This document shows positions 1-11,851 of a stretch of 64,000 nt of DNA, in pieces. The DNA comes from Serilophus lunatus (Eukaryota; Chordata; Aves; Passeriformes; Eurylaimidae), in NCBI GenBank assembly GCA_013399895.1, contig VXBA01005890.1, positions 714,212-778,211 on the forward strand, written 5' to 3'. The notes below the pieces were generated by a model that was not told where the DNA came from, did not search any database, and worked only from the letters and a program-made list of their open reading frames with translations. The first letter of the stretch is position 1. Each line of letters starts with the position of its first letter. The position numbers and the translations under genes are program-made.

Positions 1-1239
1 CTTGAAACTCACACCATTCTGGTGATGTAAAAAAGGTCTCCTACATATGAATTTTAAGTGACTTGACTGTGCTTTTCAGAAGCAGAAAGAGAAGGAGAAA
101 ATACACAATACCATAAGTAAACATATAAATCAGTTAGAGAACCTAGAGATTAAGGGTTAGGTTCATAAAGCTTTATGTCCCATATATGGAAAGTGCCAAA
201 AGTTGCTCCTAATGATTTTGGAAAAGCTATGTGCTTTTTCTGTAGTCCTAGCTCTCTTTCCCCTTGTTACCAAATGGTTTCATTCTACACTTGAAAAACT
301 CACATGCCAAAAAAAGATGGAAAAAAGGTGAGTGGAATTTTACAAAAAAAAAAAAAAAGTAATTTGTGGTTCAAGTGCTTAGCTTAAGTTACATTTATTC
401 AGTTGACATTTTTTCCAAAAAGACCAATGCATAAATTAATGCATAGATAGGCCAGTCTGAATTATAACCTGGTCATTTATAATATGCAAGACTTCATATG
501 ACTTTTACTCCCTTGTTCAATAAAACAATAAGTAGCTATGCAGCAGCCAGAGTAGCCAGTGATTCATTTACTTCCACAGGATGCCAAGAACCTTCTTAAG
601 GAATACACTCATCAATCTGTAATGAAAGCCTTTTCTACTTTTTGTTGTGCTCCAAGGATTAATAGACTTTCCAAAGACAAAAAATACACAAGATAGAGTA
701 GTGTGTGCCACAAAGGCCACATTTGGACCAAAGGTGACTGCATGCAACTTGAAGCTCCACAACAAGTCTGCTTTTCTCACACTGTGGCAAATACAGTCCA
801 ATGCCACTTGGCTACCAGATGGTTCCTCCTGCACAGGCTGTCTGATTCTGCTCTTTTGGCTGATTTGGTTAATATCAGAGGAACTGTAAAGTAAAAGCTT
901 GCAAATCAACTCTGATGTGCTCAATAAAGTGTGTTCTGTGTGCTTGCCTTCTTTTCTGAGGGACACAAAATTTCATGTTGTGTGTGTTTAGTGGGTGGGG
1001 GAAAAAAATCCCCCAAACTGCAACATAGAAAAATGACTATTTGCTTCTCCTCGCAATCAAAAACCCAGAGGCCTTCAATGAACTATGAGGACAAAACAAG
1101 TCTTAAACCAAATAAAACTTTCACACAATTGTGCAGTGTGCTGACAATGATGTCACGGCAACTGAATGTATAGGTAGGTTAAAAACAGGGTTAGAACAAA
1201 TCCATACAAGTCTTTCAATGGCTACTGCACAATGACTGT
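1..1239. other. Non-coding stretch, nothing recognised
   Basis: AT-rich sequence with a run of 15 A at 344-358. A 132-codon minus-strand frame at 568-966 has no recognisable similarity, domain or splice context, and I take it as chance. No RNA gene or older repeat could be supported here. Confidence 0.6.
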
Positions 1240-1380
1240 CCAGATGGATATTCAAGGTCAGGTTGAATGGGGACCTGTGCAACCTGGTCTAGTTGAAGAT
1301 GCCGCTGCTCATAGCAGGGAGGTTGGTCTAGATGACCTTTAAAAGTCCTTTCCAACCCAAACCATTCTACAGTTCCATGA
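1240..1380 (+). mobile_element. CR1 LINE fragment, 3' end
   Basis: The stretch ends with the typical bird CR1 3' terminus. An AGCAGGGAGGTTGG-type motif is followed by TCTAGATGACCTTTAAAAG, TCCTTTCCAACCC, and then an ATTCTA/TTCCATGA tail like the CR1 octamer repeat. Only the last ~140 bp of the 3' UTR remain, so it is a dead 5'-truncated copy in plus orientation. CR1 is the dominant LINE of birds, so this is organism evidence rather than a gene. Confidence 0.85.
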
Positions 1381-2007
1381 AAGCTGCAGATAAAGATATT
1401 CCTCAAACACTGCCTGGAATTGAAGAGGTTTCATTTTTTTTTGATGCCGGGAAGTATCCTTTGCTGGCCTTTGCCAGGTTAGGTGTTCAGCAGTTCTCCT
1501 ACATTTAAGCAACAAATGCAGTGCAGGGGTGGAGGAATTGTCGTGGCTGAAAATTCTGACTTTTCCTTAGTTTATAGCAGCAGTGTCATAACTGATACCA
1601 GTCAGATATGGAAATCTTAATGATGCAATAAAGAATTCATTTCAAATCATGGAAAATCATAAATTTTCTTCTGCACAGATATCCAAACAAGATCTAGCAG
1701 ATAGTGTAAACTTTTGGACTTTGCTGAAGCATTTTCTCTGATTAATCACAGTTCCTGCCTGTGGCTGAGGACACTGAGAGCAGGATGTACTGAAAAAGTG
1801 TGCTGTCATTAGCATTGTACCAAACAAAATCTGAACTTTGTATATTTAGGGAGACTGAAGGGAAAATGCAAATGGATCACTGTAAAGATACTACTTTCTC
1901 ACCCTAAAGACCAAGAAAAACAGATTGCTGCCTACATTAATCTGAAGTCAGAAGGGTCTCTACCCACTTCATTTCCTGAACGTCTATGAGGGCAACACTC
2001 ATTTGTG
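1381..2007. other. Non-coding stretch, nothing recognised
   Basis: AT-rich, with no open frame of interest and no recognisable repeat. Confidence 0.6.
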
Positions 2008-2095
2008 CTGATGTGGCTTGTCCAAGACCACAAAGATACTTGGGTACGAGAGCTGGAGCTGAGGAGTTCCTGATCACTAATCCTGTGTGCAGGAG
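2008..2095 (-). repeat. MIR-like ancient core-SINE fragment
   Basis: Read on the plus strand, GGCTTGTCCAAGACCACA is followed by an AGAGCTGGAG-type block and a GAGTTCCTGA-type block. This is the order expected for the reverse complement of an amniote MIR (the cell of 'gtgacc-ttgggcaag' preceded by 'gagtc-ctgac-ctgggttc'). It is diverged, as expected for a very old SINE. The call rests on pattern recall and the boundaries are approximate. Confidence 0.5.
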
Positions 2096-3702
2096 AGGAC
2101 GAAATTCCAGTCTCCTGTTTGCTTGCGCTCTTTTAGAAGTGTTCATTCCATGCAGAATAAACCCAGACCTAGGAATTCTTCAGTATTTTTGGACTCCACA
2201 TATTTCCAAATGGACCTGGAAAACAAACCAGCCTTTGGGTGATAAATCAAAGATTAATTTAGGTAAGAAAACCAAAAAAATCTCCTCTAGTCATACATGC
2301 AAACAGTTACTTATCACACATTAAATTCTAGATGTCAGAAAGTAGCCGTCGCAACCCAAGCGTGCTGCAACTCCCTTGGAGACCTGAGAGATAAATCTGT
2401 ATCTTTTGCAAGAGATGAAGTATTATCATGCCCCAGAGCTCGACTGGCTCTGCACTCATGAATGTCAAGCAAGGAGCCAGTGACCCTGGAAAAAGCCTTG
2501 TACTGGTCATTAACAAACAGCTGGTAACATACCTGTAAGACTTGTTTAATGCTTATGGATAAATGCTAATATATATTGCTAGCAAATTCTCTGAAAGGGA
2601 TCCAGACCTTGAACGGACTGTTTCCTGCAGAGACAGTCTGACTGGGATTTTCATTCAGAGGTCTTTGAGGTTATTCCAATACGTCTGACAGTGCTATGCA
2701 CACCAGAGCTTCATTCTTCCCTCTCCCACACCGTGTACATCAGAAATAACTTCCAGACACAAATAATTCTCACCAAGGAAGTGTTGAGATGTTGGTATAG
2801 AAAAATGTATTTTGTCAAAACATTTTTTTCTCAGCGTTTTCATTTGTTTCATATTATTTTTAATGGAAAATGAACTCATTTAAAAATGTTTCTGCTTTTC
2901 ATGCTTATGGTAAAATATTTTGAAATTAGAATTATGTTTATAATATAAAAAAAATCTGAAAAAATGAGCAAGGAATCTTGGAATTGATGAAGTATTATTT
3001 TCTTGTTTTTTCAACTGACTTTTCAAATTCTGTCATTGAATCTGTAAGATTGTGGAAATAAAAACCAGTTTTAATGGTATTACATAAATAACACTGCAGT
3101 TTACCTGCACATTTTTGGATCTGCGTATGACTTGTCTCTTACTTCACAAAGCCATAGCAGTCCCCTTTGTCTTCACTAGTGATTTCACAGTTTCACAGAG
3201 GATGGGAGAGGCAAGTGGACTCACACATTAGAGATTGCTGGCCTTCAAGGCAGGCAGTGTTTTGTTTGTGGTTTTAGTTTTTTGGGGTTTTTTGTTTTTG
3301 TTTTTTTTATGATGGAGAATGGACCAAAACTGACAGTTTAACATTTAAAAAATTGTGAGATCCTCTGAAAAAATCTTCACATGATCCCAGGGAGCTGATG
3401 GTGCTGGTGTCAGAGTGTAGTCCTGTCCCGATTTTGGACACTAGGGGACGTTACTAAGAGACAAGAGACGTATAGAGAAGACATAATTTCCAGCTATGTG
3501 CTTTGCGTAAGTAATTCCTCCATTTATCTCACGACATTCTGGAGAATCATGACCCCAGAACCTGGCTTATAACTTATTTACAGTACTAATGGCCTTCCTG
3601 TGCTATGACAATATTCAGTCTAATTGTGTCTTTTTGAATATATTTGGTACCTTTTAAGACAAGTGAAGTAAATAAATGAAGTAAGGTAAGTGAAACTTAC
3701 CA
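2096..3702. other. Non-coding stretch, nothing recognised
   Basis: AT-rich. It contains a T/G-rich low-complexity patch at about 3256-3310 (runs of T broken by G). Short open frames at 2691-2879 on both strands overlap each other and look like chance. Confidence 0.6.
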
Positions 3703-3850
3703 AAGAATCACAGAATATAGTGAGTTGTAAGGAACCCAACCCTTAGCCCTGCAGAGGACCATCCCTAGGAGTCACACCATGTGCCTGAGAGTATCATCCA
3801 AATGCTTCTTGAACTCTATATGAGCCATAATGCTGTGTCAATCTACAGCC
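3703..3850 (-). mobile_element. CR1 LINE fragment, 3' end, reverse orientation
   Basis: It begins with AGAATCACAGAATA, the reverse complement of the CR1 terminal octamers, then a diverged TTGTAAGGAACC block. Next come GGACCATCCCTAGGAGTCAC, an ACCATGTGCCTGAGAG block and ATGCTTCTTGAACTCT. This order matches the reverse complement of the 3' UTR of CR1 subfamilies with the 'hypersensitive-like' GAGTCAC segment. The match fades past about 3850. The copy is 5'-truncated and inactive. Confidence 0.8.
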
Positions 3851-6800
3851 TAGAAGTAGCCTGGTTATATTCAGGCATATGAATCAATTTGTCCACTGTT
3901 TAGCAGGTTTTGCAGTCACAAGCCCCTTGGGATATCTATGACATTCCAAGAACCCAAGACTGTGTGATTTCCTCTTTCTGAAATCTAGCTTTTTTTTTTC
4001 CTCCTCTTCACATCAAGAAAAGCTTAAAATGTGAGGTTTTTTCCTTTCCCAGTGATGAAATTGTTATAACAATTGTTACAAATTTGCTGTTCAATAATAT
4101 ATTTTTTATTTATACTTCTGCTTTTTTGTGTGCTTGTTTGTTTTTTGGTTTTTTGAGATTAGTGTCCTTTAATTACAATAAAATTGGTGTGGGAACCACT
4201 TCTAAGTGCCCTCCTGGGTTTTGGAGAGGCTAAGTTTGCAGTACTTTTTAATGCTGTTATTTTAATGCTTATTTGTTTAACATGCACTCTTAAGCATTAA
4301 TTCTGGCTTTGTCTTGCACTTCTTCGCAAAGAGGGGTGCTCTACATACCTCAGTGATTTCTAAGGGAATATTTGTTCTTGCCTGACTGAACATATCTTTA
4401 AAGACCTTTTCATGCAGTTGAACTTGTGAGTTTTACTATAGTGGCATTATTGCACCTTCTTTTCTCCCTTTCATGGAACTTTTTTCCTGGAGTTTTTTGG
4501 GTTTTTTAAATCATTCACCTGTGCCATTTCCTAATAAAAGGCATATTCCCATTTTCACATTCTCACTAGTCTGAGCAAAACCTACCTGCTTTTTACCAGT
4601 AAGTCATGGCCTCTGGCATTTTTGTCAATTGTCTTTCTGTATTTTAGGTGGCCCTTGTTTATCATTAGCTCTTCTGAATCAAGGGGCCCAGAACAAAACA
4701 GACTACATGAGTTATGCTTTTGGAGTCACTGGGACTGCATGAGCCAGGGTCTCATGCTTGAGTTCTGAGTTGTGAAAAGGGGAATGCTTCATGTCACTGA
4801 TTTACTCAGGTTCCCTTGGAACATGTCCAAACCTAGCAATTTGCTTTTTTGCACAAAGCATCCTGTCAGGCACTCATGATTAATTTATATACTGTCACTG
4901 CCTGGTCTCTTTGTTACTGCCCTCTAGCTGAGGTTCCCTCATCAGGTATGGTGTTTCTGCAGGTATTATTTCCTGGTAGCCTCCTGTCAACCAGAGTAAT
5001 AACTACAAAGAAGTGATACTGCCCATATTTGCAATCCTGACAGAAAGTTCAGCATTTTTTTCCCCTGGTACCCTTCTATGCATGCAGAGGACAACTTTAT
5101 GTGTTCAAACACATTTAATGGGTAAGGCAGTAGAACACAGAATGGAGTGGTGTCAGTGAGGGAATCGCTGTCAGGTACTTAGGAAGCTGAATATTGATCC
5201 CTCTTCTGAAAATTAACTCCTTCACCACCCAGTGTTTCACTAGGGCTCTTGGCATGATAATGCATAGGCTTACAACCTGCAAAAATCATTGCTGACATCA
5301 GGCAAAACCTGCCTCCTGAGAAGGAGTGGTTGGAGTATTTTTGGTGATTTCAATGCGAGTGGAAGCAGACCTTTCTCTATACTCAAGTAGCACCACTCTG
5401 AATGGAAAGTTCTGTTTAATTTTGCCACAATGGTTGTGCTCCATTGTATTACTGCTCTCCACAACTTGTGTACATCTTATTCTTCGAGTCATTATATGTA
5501 AGCACCAGGGGACGTGCAGATGTCAAAATCTGATCCACAGATATCCAGGATTTCCCCAGTGTCTGCTCCATGCTCCACCACCAATGCATGGACCTGGCTG
5601 AAGAAAGCCATCCTGGTCATTTGGGCTGCTGCCATCCCTGCCCACCAGCCACAAGCGGCTGTGTGCCGTGCTGTTGTATGCAGATCAGAAGTGGCCATTA
5701 GATACCTGGCAGGTTGCCCACACTAAGCTCAGTTGAGCAATATTTGAGAGCTCTTGTATGTTGTTTATTGCAATTACTGCTGGGCAAGCCCTGCAGAGTT
5801 TGGTTTGTTTGAGCTACTACAATCAAAGCTGCAGGGTTCAGTTTTCAGAGGTTAGCACTTGAACAATCTCTCTATATTTACTTGAAGGTTCAAGATCTAT
5901 TAAAAGGAACCATTCTGCTCTTTTTTCTTCTGTAAGCTGTATCACATTTGGCAGGAGTGAAAGTACAGTGGTTTCTTTGTACGTAATATGTTGCCTAAAA
6001 ACGGTATGTGATTGGAATGAGAGAGGTGCTGGCTGCAGTTACTGCCAGACTGGGGAAGGTTGTGTTTTGTCTGAAGTAGACCCATTGTGCAACCTGAAGA
6101 AATGGTACAAATCAATCGACTCACTGCACATAAAAATAAAATTTGTACTTACAGCTCTTTGCTCATATGGCAGATAACAACCTGGTAAAAAGAAAGTTCT
6201 CTACAAATCCAGTGTATATATCAGTATGCAATGTGAATGTCTTTCTGTTTTTATTTTTTTCCCCTTATGTTCTGCATAAAGAAAATCAAAATCAGCTTGA
6301 CTTTTTACAATTAGCCTTGTGAGAGGTCCTAATCCTTGGGGCTCACAATATCGTACCCATTTGCTTCCAATTTTTTTTTTTCAATGCATCCTTAAAACAA
6401 AGAAACAGTTGATTTCAAAAATTTAAAACGTTGTTTTTCATGAAATGCACATCCCATGGCATGTCCCAATAATCTTGACTAAGAAGGTCTGATCAAGAGC
6501 CATACAGATGGGGAAACTCTTTCCTTTTCTTTGGTTTCATATTGCATTTACACACACAATTGTAGGACACAGGATACTGAGACTGGCATAATAGATTTTG
6601 TGTCTTCCTCAATATTTAGGGATTCTATTTATAAGGGAGAGATAGAGCATGGGACAGAACTATATTGCCATACCTTGTCAAAACCTGGACCGTTTACTCT
6701 TATTAAATAACAAACTTCTGAAACACTACTCTCTTCATTATTAAAAACCCCATGAATCACAAATAAATTTTTTTAAAGTTCTAGCACATTACTGATTGTA

Positions 6801-7526
6801 TTATTTCTTGAAAACAATTCTTCCACAGCAGTTGTACACAGCAGGTCACCAGTTTTGTCCTTGCAGACTTAAAAAATTGTGCAGTAGTTGAGTCATGACT
6901 GTCCTACTCCAAACTGAAACCACATTTTCTTTTCATGCTGAGCATAAGAATTGTTCTTTTCAGCATGGATCCCTCTAAAATTATTTTTATCAACTACACC
7001 AATTCAGCAAGCAGATGGTATGCATTTTGGCTAAACGTAGAGCATATATATACATTAATTACAATAATCAGAGGTAGAGTCTCTTCTAAATAATGATGTT
7101 GAAGCAGGGACCTAATGTAATCTATGAATTAAGCTTTAACTTCTGATCTTTATTTTATCCAGCTTCAGTCTACCTAGAGTTTAGTGCCTCAAGAGCACAA
7201 ACTGAACTCTATCTGTAATGTCATTATTCATCTTTGTTGCACTTCAAATATTTCTAGCCATTTTGCAAGAGGAGAAGAAAAAAATCAATTCATTTTATTG
7301 AAGTAAGAAACATTCCTCATTGAACACTTATTTCTTTTACAGCTTATTTTGAGAACTTCAACATTTCAAATAATGATATAAACTTTATGGTCACATCTTT
7401 GTTGAATATTGATTATAATTTGTTATTTCTGCGTTGATAAGATGATAAAGATTCTTTTCTCAATGTGCATGTTTTGGTTCCTGTCTTACCCTTGATATCT
7501 TCCTGGAAACTTCATTCACCTTTAAA
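3851..7526. other. Long non-coding stretch without recognised features
   Basis: About 3.7 kb of AT-rich sequence. Two overlapping palindromes lie at 4061-4078 (TTGTTATAACAA and AACAATTGTT). A slightly GC-richer patch at 5490-5720 has short frames on both strands (70 and 68 codons) that resemble nothing I know. T-rich runs occur around 4120-4150 and 6370-6380. No gene, RNA gene or repeat family could be supported. Confidence 0.55.
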
Positions 7527-7660
7527 ATTCACAGAATATTCTGAATTGGAAGGGACCCACAAGGAATCATCAAGTCCATCTCTTAAGTGAATAGCCCATA
7601 CAGAGATCGAAGCCACAACCTTGGTGTTATTAGCATCATGCTCCAACCAACAACTAATTT
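7527..7660 (-). mobile_element. tRNA-Ile-headed SINE with CR1-like tail (TguSINE1 type)
   Basis: Read on the minus strand, 7660-7592 closely follows a tRNA-Ile(AAU): TTAG, a diverged A-box ending in GTTGG, then GCTAATAACACCAAGG spanning the anticodon arm. After that comes a B-box-like GCTTCGATCTC and a TGTATGGGC acceptor-side end. It then runs into a ~65-bp tail (7591-7527) containing GGGTCCCTTCCAATTCAG and ending in a CR1-type TCTGTGA. A tRNA-Ile head joined to a CR1 tail is, from memory, the architecture of the passerine SINE TguSINE1. The B box is mutated (C where G is usual), so this copy is probably not transcribed by Pol III. It is not a functional tRNA gene, because the 5' acceptor strand does not pair. 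Confidence 0.75.
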
Positions 7661-9352
7661 CAGGGTCATCACCTGTCGAATTGTGCCAGACAGCCTTAGA
7701 TCAATCATTTCACTCCCAACTTTCTCATGGATTTGTTCCTAGAATAATTTGTGTCTGATCTGATGCATGTACTGAAATAAAATGTTGTTTTCCAAGTGAC
7801 AAAACTTCTGTGACAGTAACACAGATTTTCTCCTCACTATTTAAGACTTTCTAAATTCCATCAGTATCAATTCATTTGGAATTTTGCATCTTCATTGCCA
7901 TGTCAACCCTCATTAATCTCTACACAGATATTACTATAACCTACATCAGGATCTGGGAATTTGACTTGACTCTTTCTCAACAATTTAAAATTTCTAGGAT
8001 TATATTCCTACGACAGAAAAAAAATTACTTGAAAAAAATCTCCAGTCAAATTCTTTATATTTTCATCTTTTTCTGAGTAGTGTCATCATAGGACAAGTTC
8101 TTGTTGGCAGGATAATATGTACTTAGCATTTTTTATTAGAATCTTCCTGTTTTCTCCCTTCTTCTGAAAACAAAGTATGTCACCACCATTCCTTGTGGTC
8201 TTTTCAAGAGTATCAACAGCACTGTGATGACATGGTGAAACATGGTGCCATTCAGATTTGTCTCAAGTCTTTTTCCAATTAGTGAATCCAAACTGTCTGA
8301 AAGCTCCCTCTGCATGCTTCATCAAAAGCACTTTGCAAAACGGTAGCAACAAAGTACATTACCCCCATTAGCATCAGAAAAATAGGTCCGCTGAAAATCA
8401 CAGAACTGGGATAAGCATAAAGGCAGGCTTGTTTTTCTGAAGTCATGCACAGGGAAAGCCCTAAGTCACAGCTGATGAGATGTTTAATAGTGTCAGGCAA
8501 TTAGCATTTGGTTCTTGTTGCAGACGACACTGGAGACGTCAATCCTACAACCAGCTAAATTTGATCCACTTGTTGTTGAATGTCTAGTCTCCTTCTTTTT
8601 AATCAGTCAAGGTTCAACTGATTCCAATTTTGCACTTCTAAAATCTATACTTTAGGATTTTTCATTTCAGTCAGTCAATGAGCACTTGGTAAGAATGGCA
8701 CAGGATTAAAGAATTAGACCCACATAATACTGAAACATGTAGCTGGCCTCTGTTTTCTGTGCAGCCACTTGTTCTGTCTAAAAGTGTCTGCAGTGCAGAA
8801 GATGGGGTAACGGAAACAGCCTTCACCTGATTTGTTCACTGCCAGAAAACAATTGCTTTTATGCTTTGCTTATATAACCTCCACTTTCCTGCCTGAGTCA
8901 AGGATCCTGACAAGGACAACAAGACAAATAAGATGCCAGTTGGCAGCCCCTTGACCCCCAGGGCTAATTGCTCTGGGGTCAGATACTCCATGTTCTCTGG
9001 TGTCTCCCCTCCTTTTGCACAAGCAGTTTATGGAAAACCCTCGGGACAGGGGGAGGAACAGAACCACAAATAAAACACAAGAAACCATTCCAATGTATGG
9101 GCAGCTGGGACCTACACCCATCCCAGGTCCCCAGTGAGACCAGGTTGCTCCTGGTTGCAGAAACTTGTCCACAAGATGTGGAGTAGCCCACACTCCCTGA
9201 AAGAGTAGCACCCTTTGGCCAGCAATGCCTAGACCCTACTAGAGAGGATTCAGGGCCCTCTGGTCCACCCAACATCAGCCACATAATGTGCCTAAAAGAG
9301 AACTGAGGTGTGCAGACCTGGAGCTGGCAAGATCGGGTTGGTCCTGTGCTTG
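7661..9352. other. Non-coding stretch, nothing firmly recognised
   Basis: The sequence is AT-rich to about 8870, then more GC-balanced. The 8870-9350 part carries several overlapping frames on both strands, the longest being 203 codons at 8979-9590 on the minus strand. They have the mixed low-complexity look of chance frames. No known repeat could be assigned, although this block sits next to an LTR cluster. Confidence 0.5.
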
Positions 9353-9400
9353 TCCTCCCTTCCTCCATCCCTCCGTCCCTCCCTCCATCCCTCCCTCCCC
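9353..9400. repeat. (TCCC)n polypyrimidine simple repeat
   Basis: Uneven tandem CCCTCCATCCCTCC-type units make a C/T-only strand of about 48 bases. It forces serine/proline-rich or glycine/arginine-rich translations in the frames that cross it, which explains the inflated open frames around it. Confidence 0.9.
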
Positions 9401-9720
9401 AGTGGAGCCCAGAGCATCTCTCCACAGGCACCATACTCAAAAACACAGAAAGAAGGGACAAGGAGTCCTTGAACAGCAGACAAGAAAAGGGGCTTGTATG
9501 TTTTGAAAGAAGTGTTGAGAAGCAGCAAGCCAGGCTGTTGGAGGAGCAGCAGGAGCTTAGCCTCATGTCAGCACACAAGTTTGCTTTCACACTAAGGGAG
9601 TTCCTGCTTGTAGAGGCATTTCTTTCCTAGGGAATAAGAGTCAGTACTTGTCATATGAAGAGATGCTGAATGGATCTTTGTCTAACAAAAGCTAGGTAAT
9701 TACCAGACAGTCAGAATCAC

Positions 9721-10030
9721 TGTGTGGCTTCCTGGGTCCCCCCAAAGACACACAACCACACAGATGTAGTGTCAGAGGAGAAATCCGTTTATTGTTTACA
9801 AGAATACTTTTTTATAGTCTACGCATAGTTTATACTTTTCTAACCATTGAGAAGCAATTCTCATATCACTTCTGTCTCGTTCAATCAGACACTGCCGTGT
9901 TGTACAAGCATCTTCCTTACATGGCACGGTCAGTCCTTTCACTTTCAGTTCAGCTCCTTCTTCAGCTCCTGGGTCCTAGATTCCACCTGCCATCTGACTG
10001 ACAAAGAACATTCACTGGCATTTCCCTACA
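9721..10030 (-). mobile_element. Solo LTR of an avian endogenous retrovirus, ERVK-like layout
   Basis: On the minus strand it starts TGTAGGGAAATGCC and ends GGAAGCCACACA, giving TG...CA termini and a length of 310 bp. A TATA box (CTATAAAAAAG, 9807-9817) is followed about 14 bp later by AATAAACGGATTT (poly(A) signal at 9788-9793). This close TATA/AATAAACG spacing resembles avian alpha/ERVK-type LTRs. TCAC occurs on both sides (9717-9720 and 10031-10034), a possible 4-bp target duplication. Four bases would fit class I better than class II, so the class is uncertain. No internal retroviral sequence flanks it, so it is a solo LTR. Confidence 0.6.
9807..9817 (-). promoter_or_regulatory. TATA box of the 9.7-kb LTR
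   Basis: CTATAAAAAAG on the minus strand, just upstream of the poly(A) signal and inside the LTR, as expected for the U3 promoter. Confidence 0.5.
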
Positions 10031-10109
10031 TCACTGGAAGGATATGTTAATCTAATTCACTGAAGGGAACTGCTCCTGTTGTAATAGTCAGTATAAAAAA
10101 ATACATGTT

Positions 10110-10126
10110 TTATATATATATATATA

Positions 10127-10157
<31 letters not shown>

Positions 10158-10175
10158 ATATATATGTATATATAT
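10110..10175. repeat. TA-rich microsatellite, left half
   Basis: Alternating TATATA, TACATA and ATGTATA units. The same type of sequence resumes at 11852 on the far side of the long LTR, so the LTR appears to have inserted into one microsatellite and split it. Confidence 0.9.
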
Positions 10176-10263
10176 TGTGGTGGTTTAGGACCACTGTTTT
10201 GCACTAGAGGCGCGCTCAACAGTGACAAGAAGTCTGAAGAGAATTTAAACAACAGGGAAACAG

Positions 10264-10269
10264 TTTATT
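10264..10269 (-). terminator. Poly(A) signal of LTR copy A
   Basis: AATAAA on the minus strand followed by CTGTTTCCCTGTTGTTT. The same AATAAACTGTT context is present in the second LTR at 59735, which supports a conserved R-region signal. Confidence 0.65.
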
Positions 10270-10709
10270 TGTCTGGAGCTCAACCAAAGAAAGCAAACAA
10301 TTTAAGGGAACCTCAGACTTAACACAGAGAATACCCGACAAAATCCATGCAAAAAGGGAAAAGGGAAAAAAGGGAATAAGGGAACTGCTTTTCATAGGCC
10401 AGGCAGGCTGGCCAAGGAGAAGCAGGGGGAAGGGAAAGCCGCTCCTCTCCTCTCTCTCTCTGCCTCCTTCTGATGGTAATGACTCCCAGCCCTTGAAATC
10501 TCTGCAAAACACAAAAAGTGAAAAGCACCCCCCCGTACCCAGGGAAACTACTTGGGGGAAGCTTTCCACTTGCAATTGTGTTGGCTTGGCTCTGGTGCCA
10601 ATGGAGGTGGGCGGAGTCAAGCCGCGGGGCCTGGAAGTCAGGAGAAGAGGGGCCGTGCTGCTGCTCCCCAGCTCGCAGGAAGCCAAAGAGAGAGAGCTTC
10701 CGTTTTTCA

Positions 10710-10722
10710 GGCTTTTTAAGCC
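10710..10722 (-). promoter_or_regulatory. TATA-like box of LTR copy A
   Basis: GGCTTAAAAAGCC on the minus strand, a short palindrome preserved in copy B (59294-59305) at the matching place between the CCAAT box and the poly(A) signal. Confidence 0.5.
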
Positions 10723-11851
10723 CTCCAAGTCCCGCACGAATCTTGCCATCTTCTTCCTGGCTTTGCCTCTTCAGATTGGCCAGCGATCCAGGCTCCACCT
10801 CTCTTTCCGAGATCTTCAGCTCCAGCAAAATGGTGGTTCCCTCCAAAAACCGGGAGGTTGCCACTTGCTGGTGCCATGTTTTTTACCAGCCACGGGCTGG
10901 CTGCAGCCTCCCCCGGGCACCCGGCATCTGTGGGAACCCCCAAAAGGGGTCCCCGAGGCCACGGAACCGCAGGAGCCACCCAGAGCAGTTGCCACGCCCA
11001 CCCTGCCGCACGGGGGCCGTTCCTGGGGCGATTGGGACTGCTGGACCCCTTGCTGGGCCCTTTCATAGAGGTGCGGGGCTGGCACAGCCGCTGCCGACCA
11101 CCAGCCACCAGCTTCAGCAGTGGGGCACCCCCCACCGCCGCTGCCCCGCACTCGTGGGCACCAGGGCACCATCAGCAATGAACAACCAGTGGGCGTCCAG
11201 GCATGCTCCGTGCCAGCGAGAGCCTAGAACTCGCAGCAGCGCGGCTGCTGCCGGGAAGTCGCATGTACTATAGCACCGGCGGCAGCAGCAGCACCGATCT
11301 GAGCCTAGAGTCGCAACCGGCACTTGCAGCCAGCTGCCCGTGGCCGGCATCTCCCGTCCACAGTCGCCATGAAGGGAACCCGCATCTTCGCTGCCACACC
11401 ACCGTGGGAACTAGACCTGTCGCGCGCGCCGACCACAGACACAGCCGCCGGCAGCGGCACCGCTCCCGTCTCTGTCTGCTCCTCCGCCATGAAAACTTGG
11501 GGAAAGCTGCCGGACCCCACACAGCACCGCCTCTGCTGACACCCGCTGCCTGTCCACGTTTCAGTGAGTTCCTGCTAAGAGAAACTGTGGGGGGACAGCT
11601 GGGGTGACCCTGCCGCTTCCCCCAAGTGAGAGAGAGAGAGCGGGCACCCCCTCCCCTCCCCTCCAACCAGCCCAAAGGGCAAGGTTGGGGGTTAAGAGTG
11701 AGGGAAGGCTGTAAGGACACGGCTGCAGTGACTCTTGCTGCCTCTCCCTGTCTCTGCCCGGAGAGGTGAATCCTTGCCTCGGTTCCCCCCTAACTTCGGA
11801 GGTCGGCAGGGGCAGGAAGGAGCTTGGGCTTTTCTTANCCAAACCGCCACA

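Larger units (their letters stand above)
10176..11851 (-). mobile_element. Long solo LTR of an endogenous retrovirus (copy A)
   Basis: The plus-strand boundaries are TGTGGTGGTTTAGGACC and CCAAACCGCCACA, so the element has inverted TG...CA ends and is 1,676 bp. The minus-strand order is CCAAT box (10775-10779), TATA-like CTTAAAAAGCC (within 10710-10722), poly(A) signal AATAAA (10264-10269), then a ~90-bp end. TATAT flanks both sides (10171-10175 and 11852-11856), but the TA-rich context weakens this as proof of a 5-bp duplication. The U3 is GC- and CpG-rich and produces spurious open frames. It shares termini, CCAAT, TATA and poly(A) blocks with the LTR at 58.4-59.8 kb. No gag, pol or env remains. 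A 5-bp duplication would suggest a class III (ERVL-like) integrase. One ambiguous base lies at 11838. Confidence 0.85.

Noticed and set aside
7592..7660. Functional tRNA-Ile gene
   Set aside because: The acceptor stem does not pair, the B box is altered and the sequence runs into a CR1 tail, so it is a SINE head.
8979..9590. 203-codon minus-strand frame
   Set aside because: It crosses the (TCCC)n repeat, which removes stop codons. No domain or splice signals.
10518..11273. 251-codon plus frame and several overlapping frames (10216-11720)
   Set aside because: All fall in the GC-rich LTR copy A, overlap on both strands and show no retroviral or host domain.
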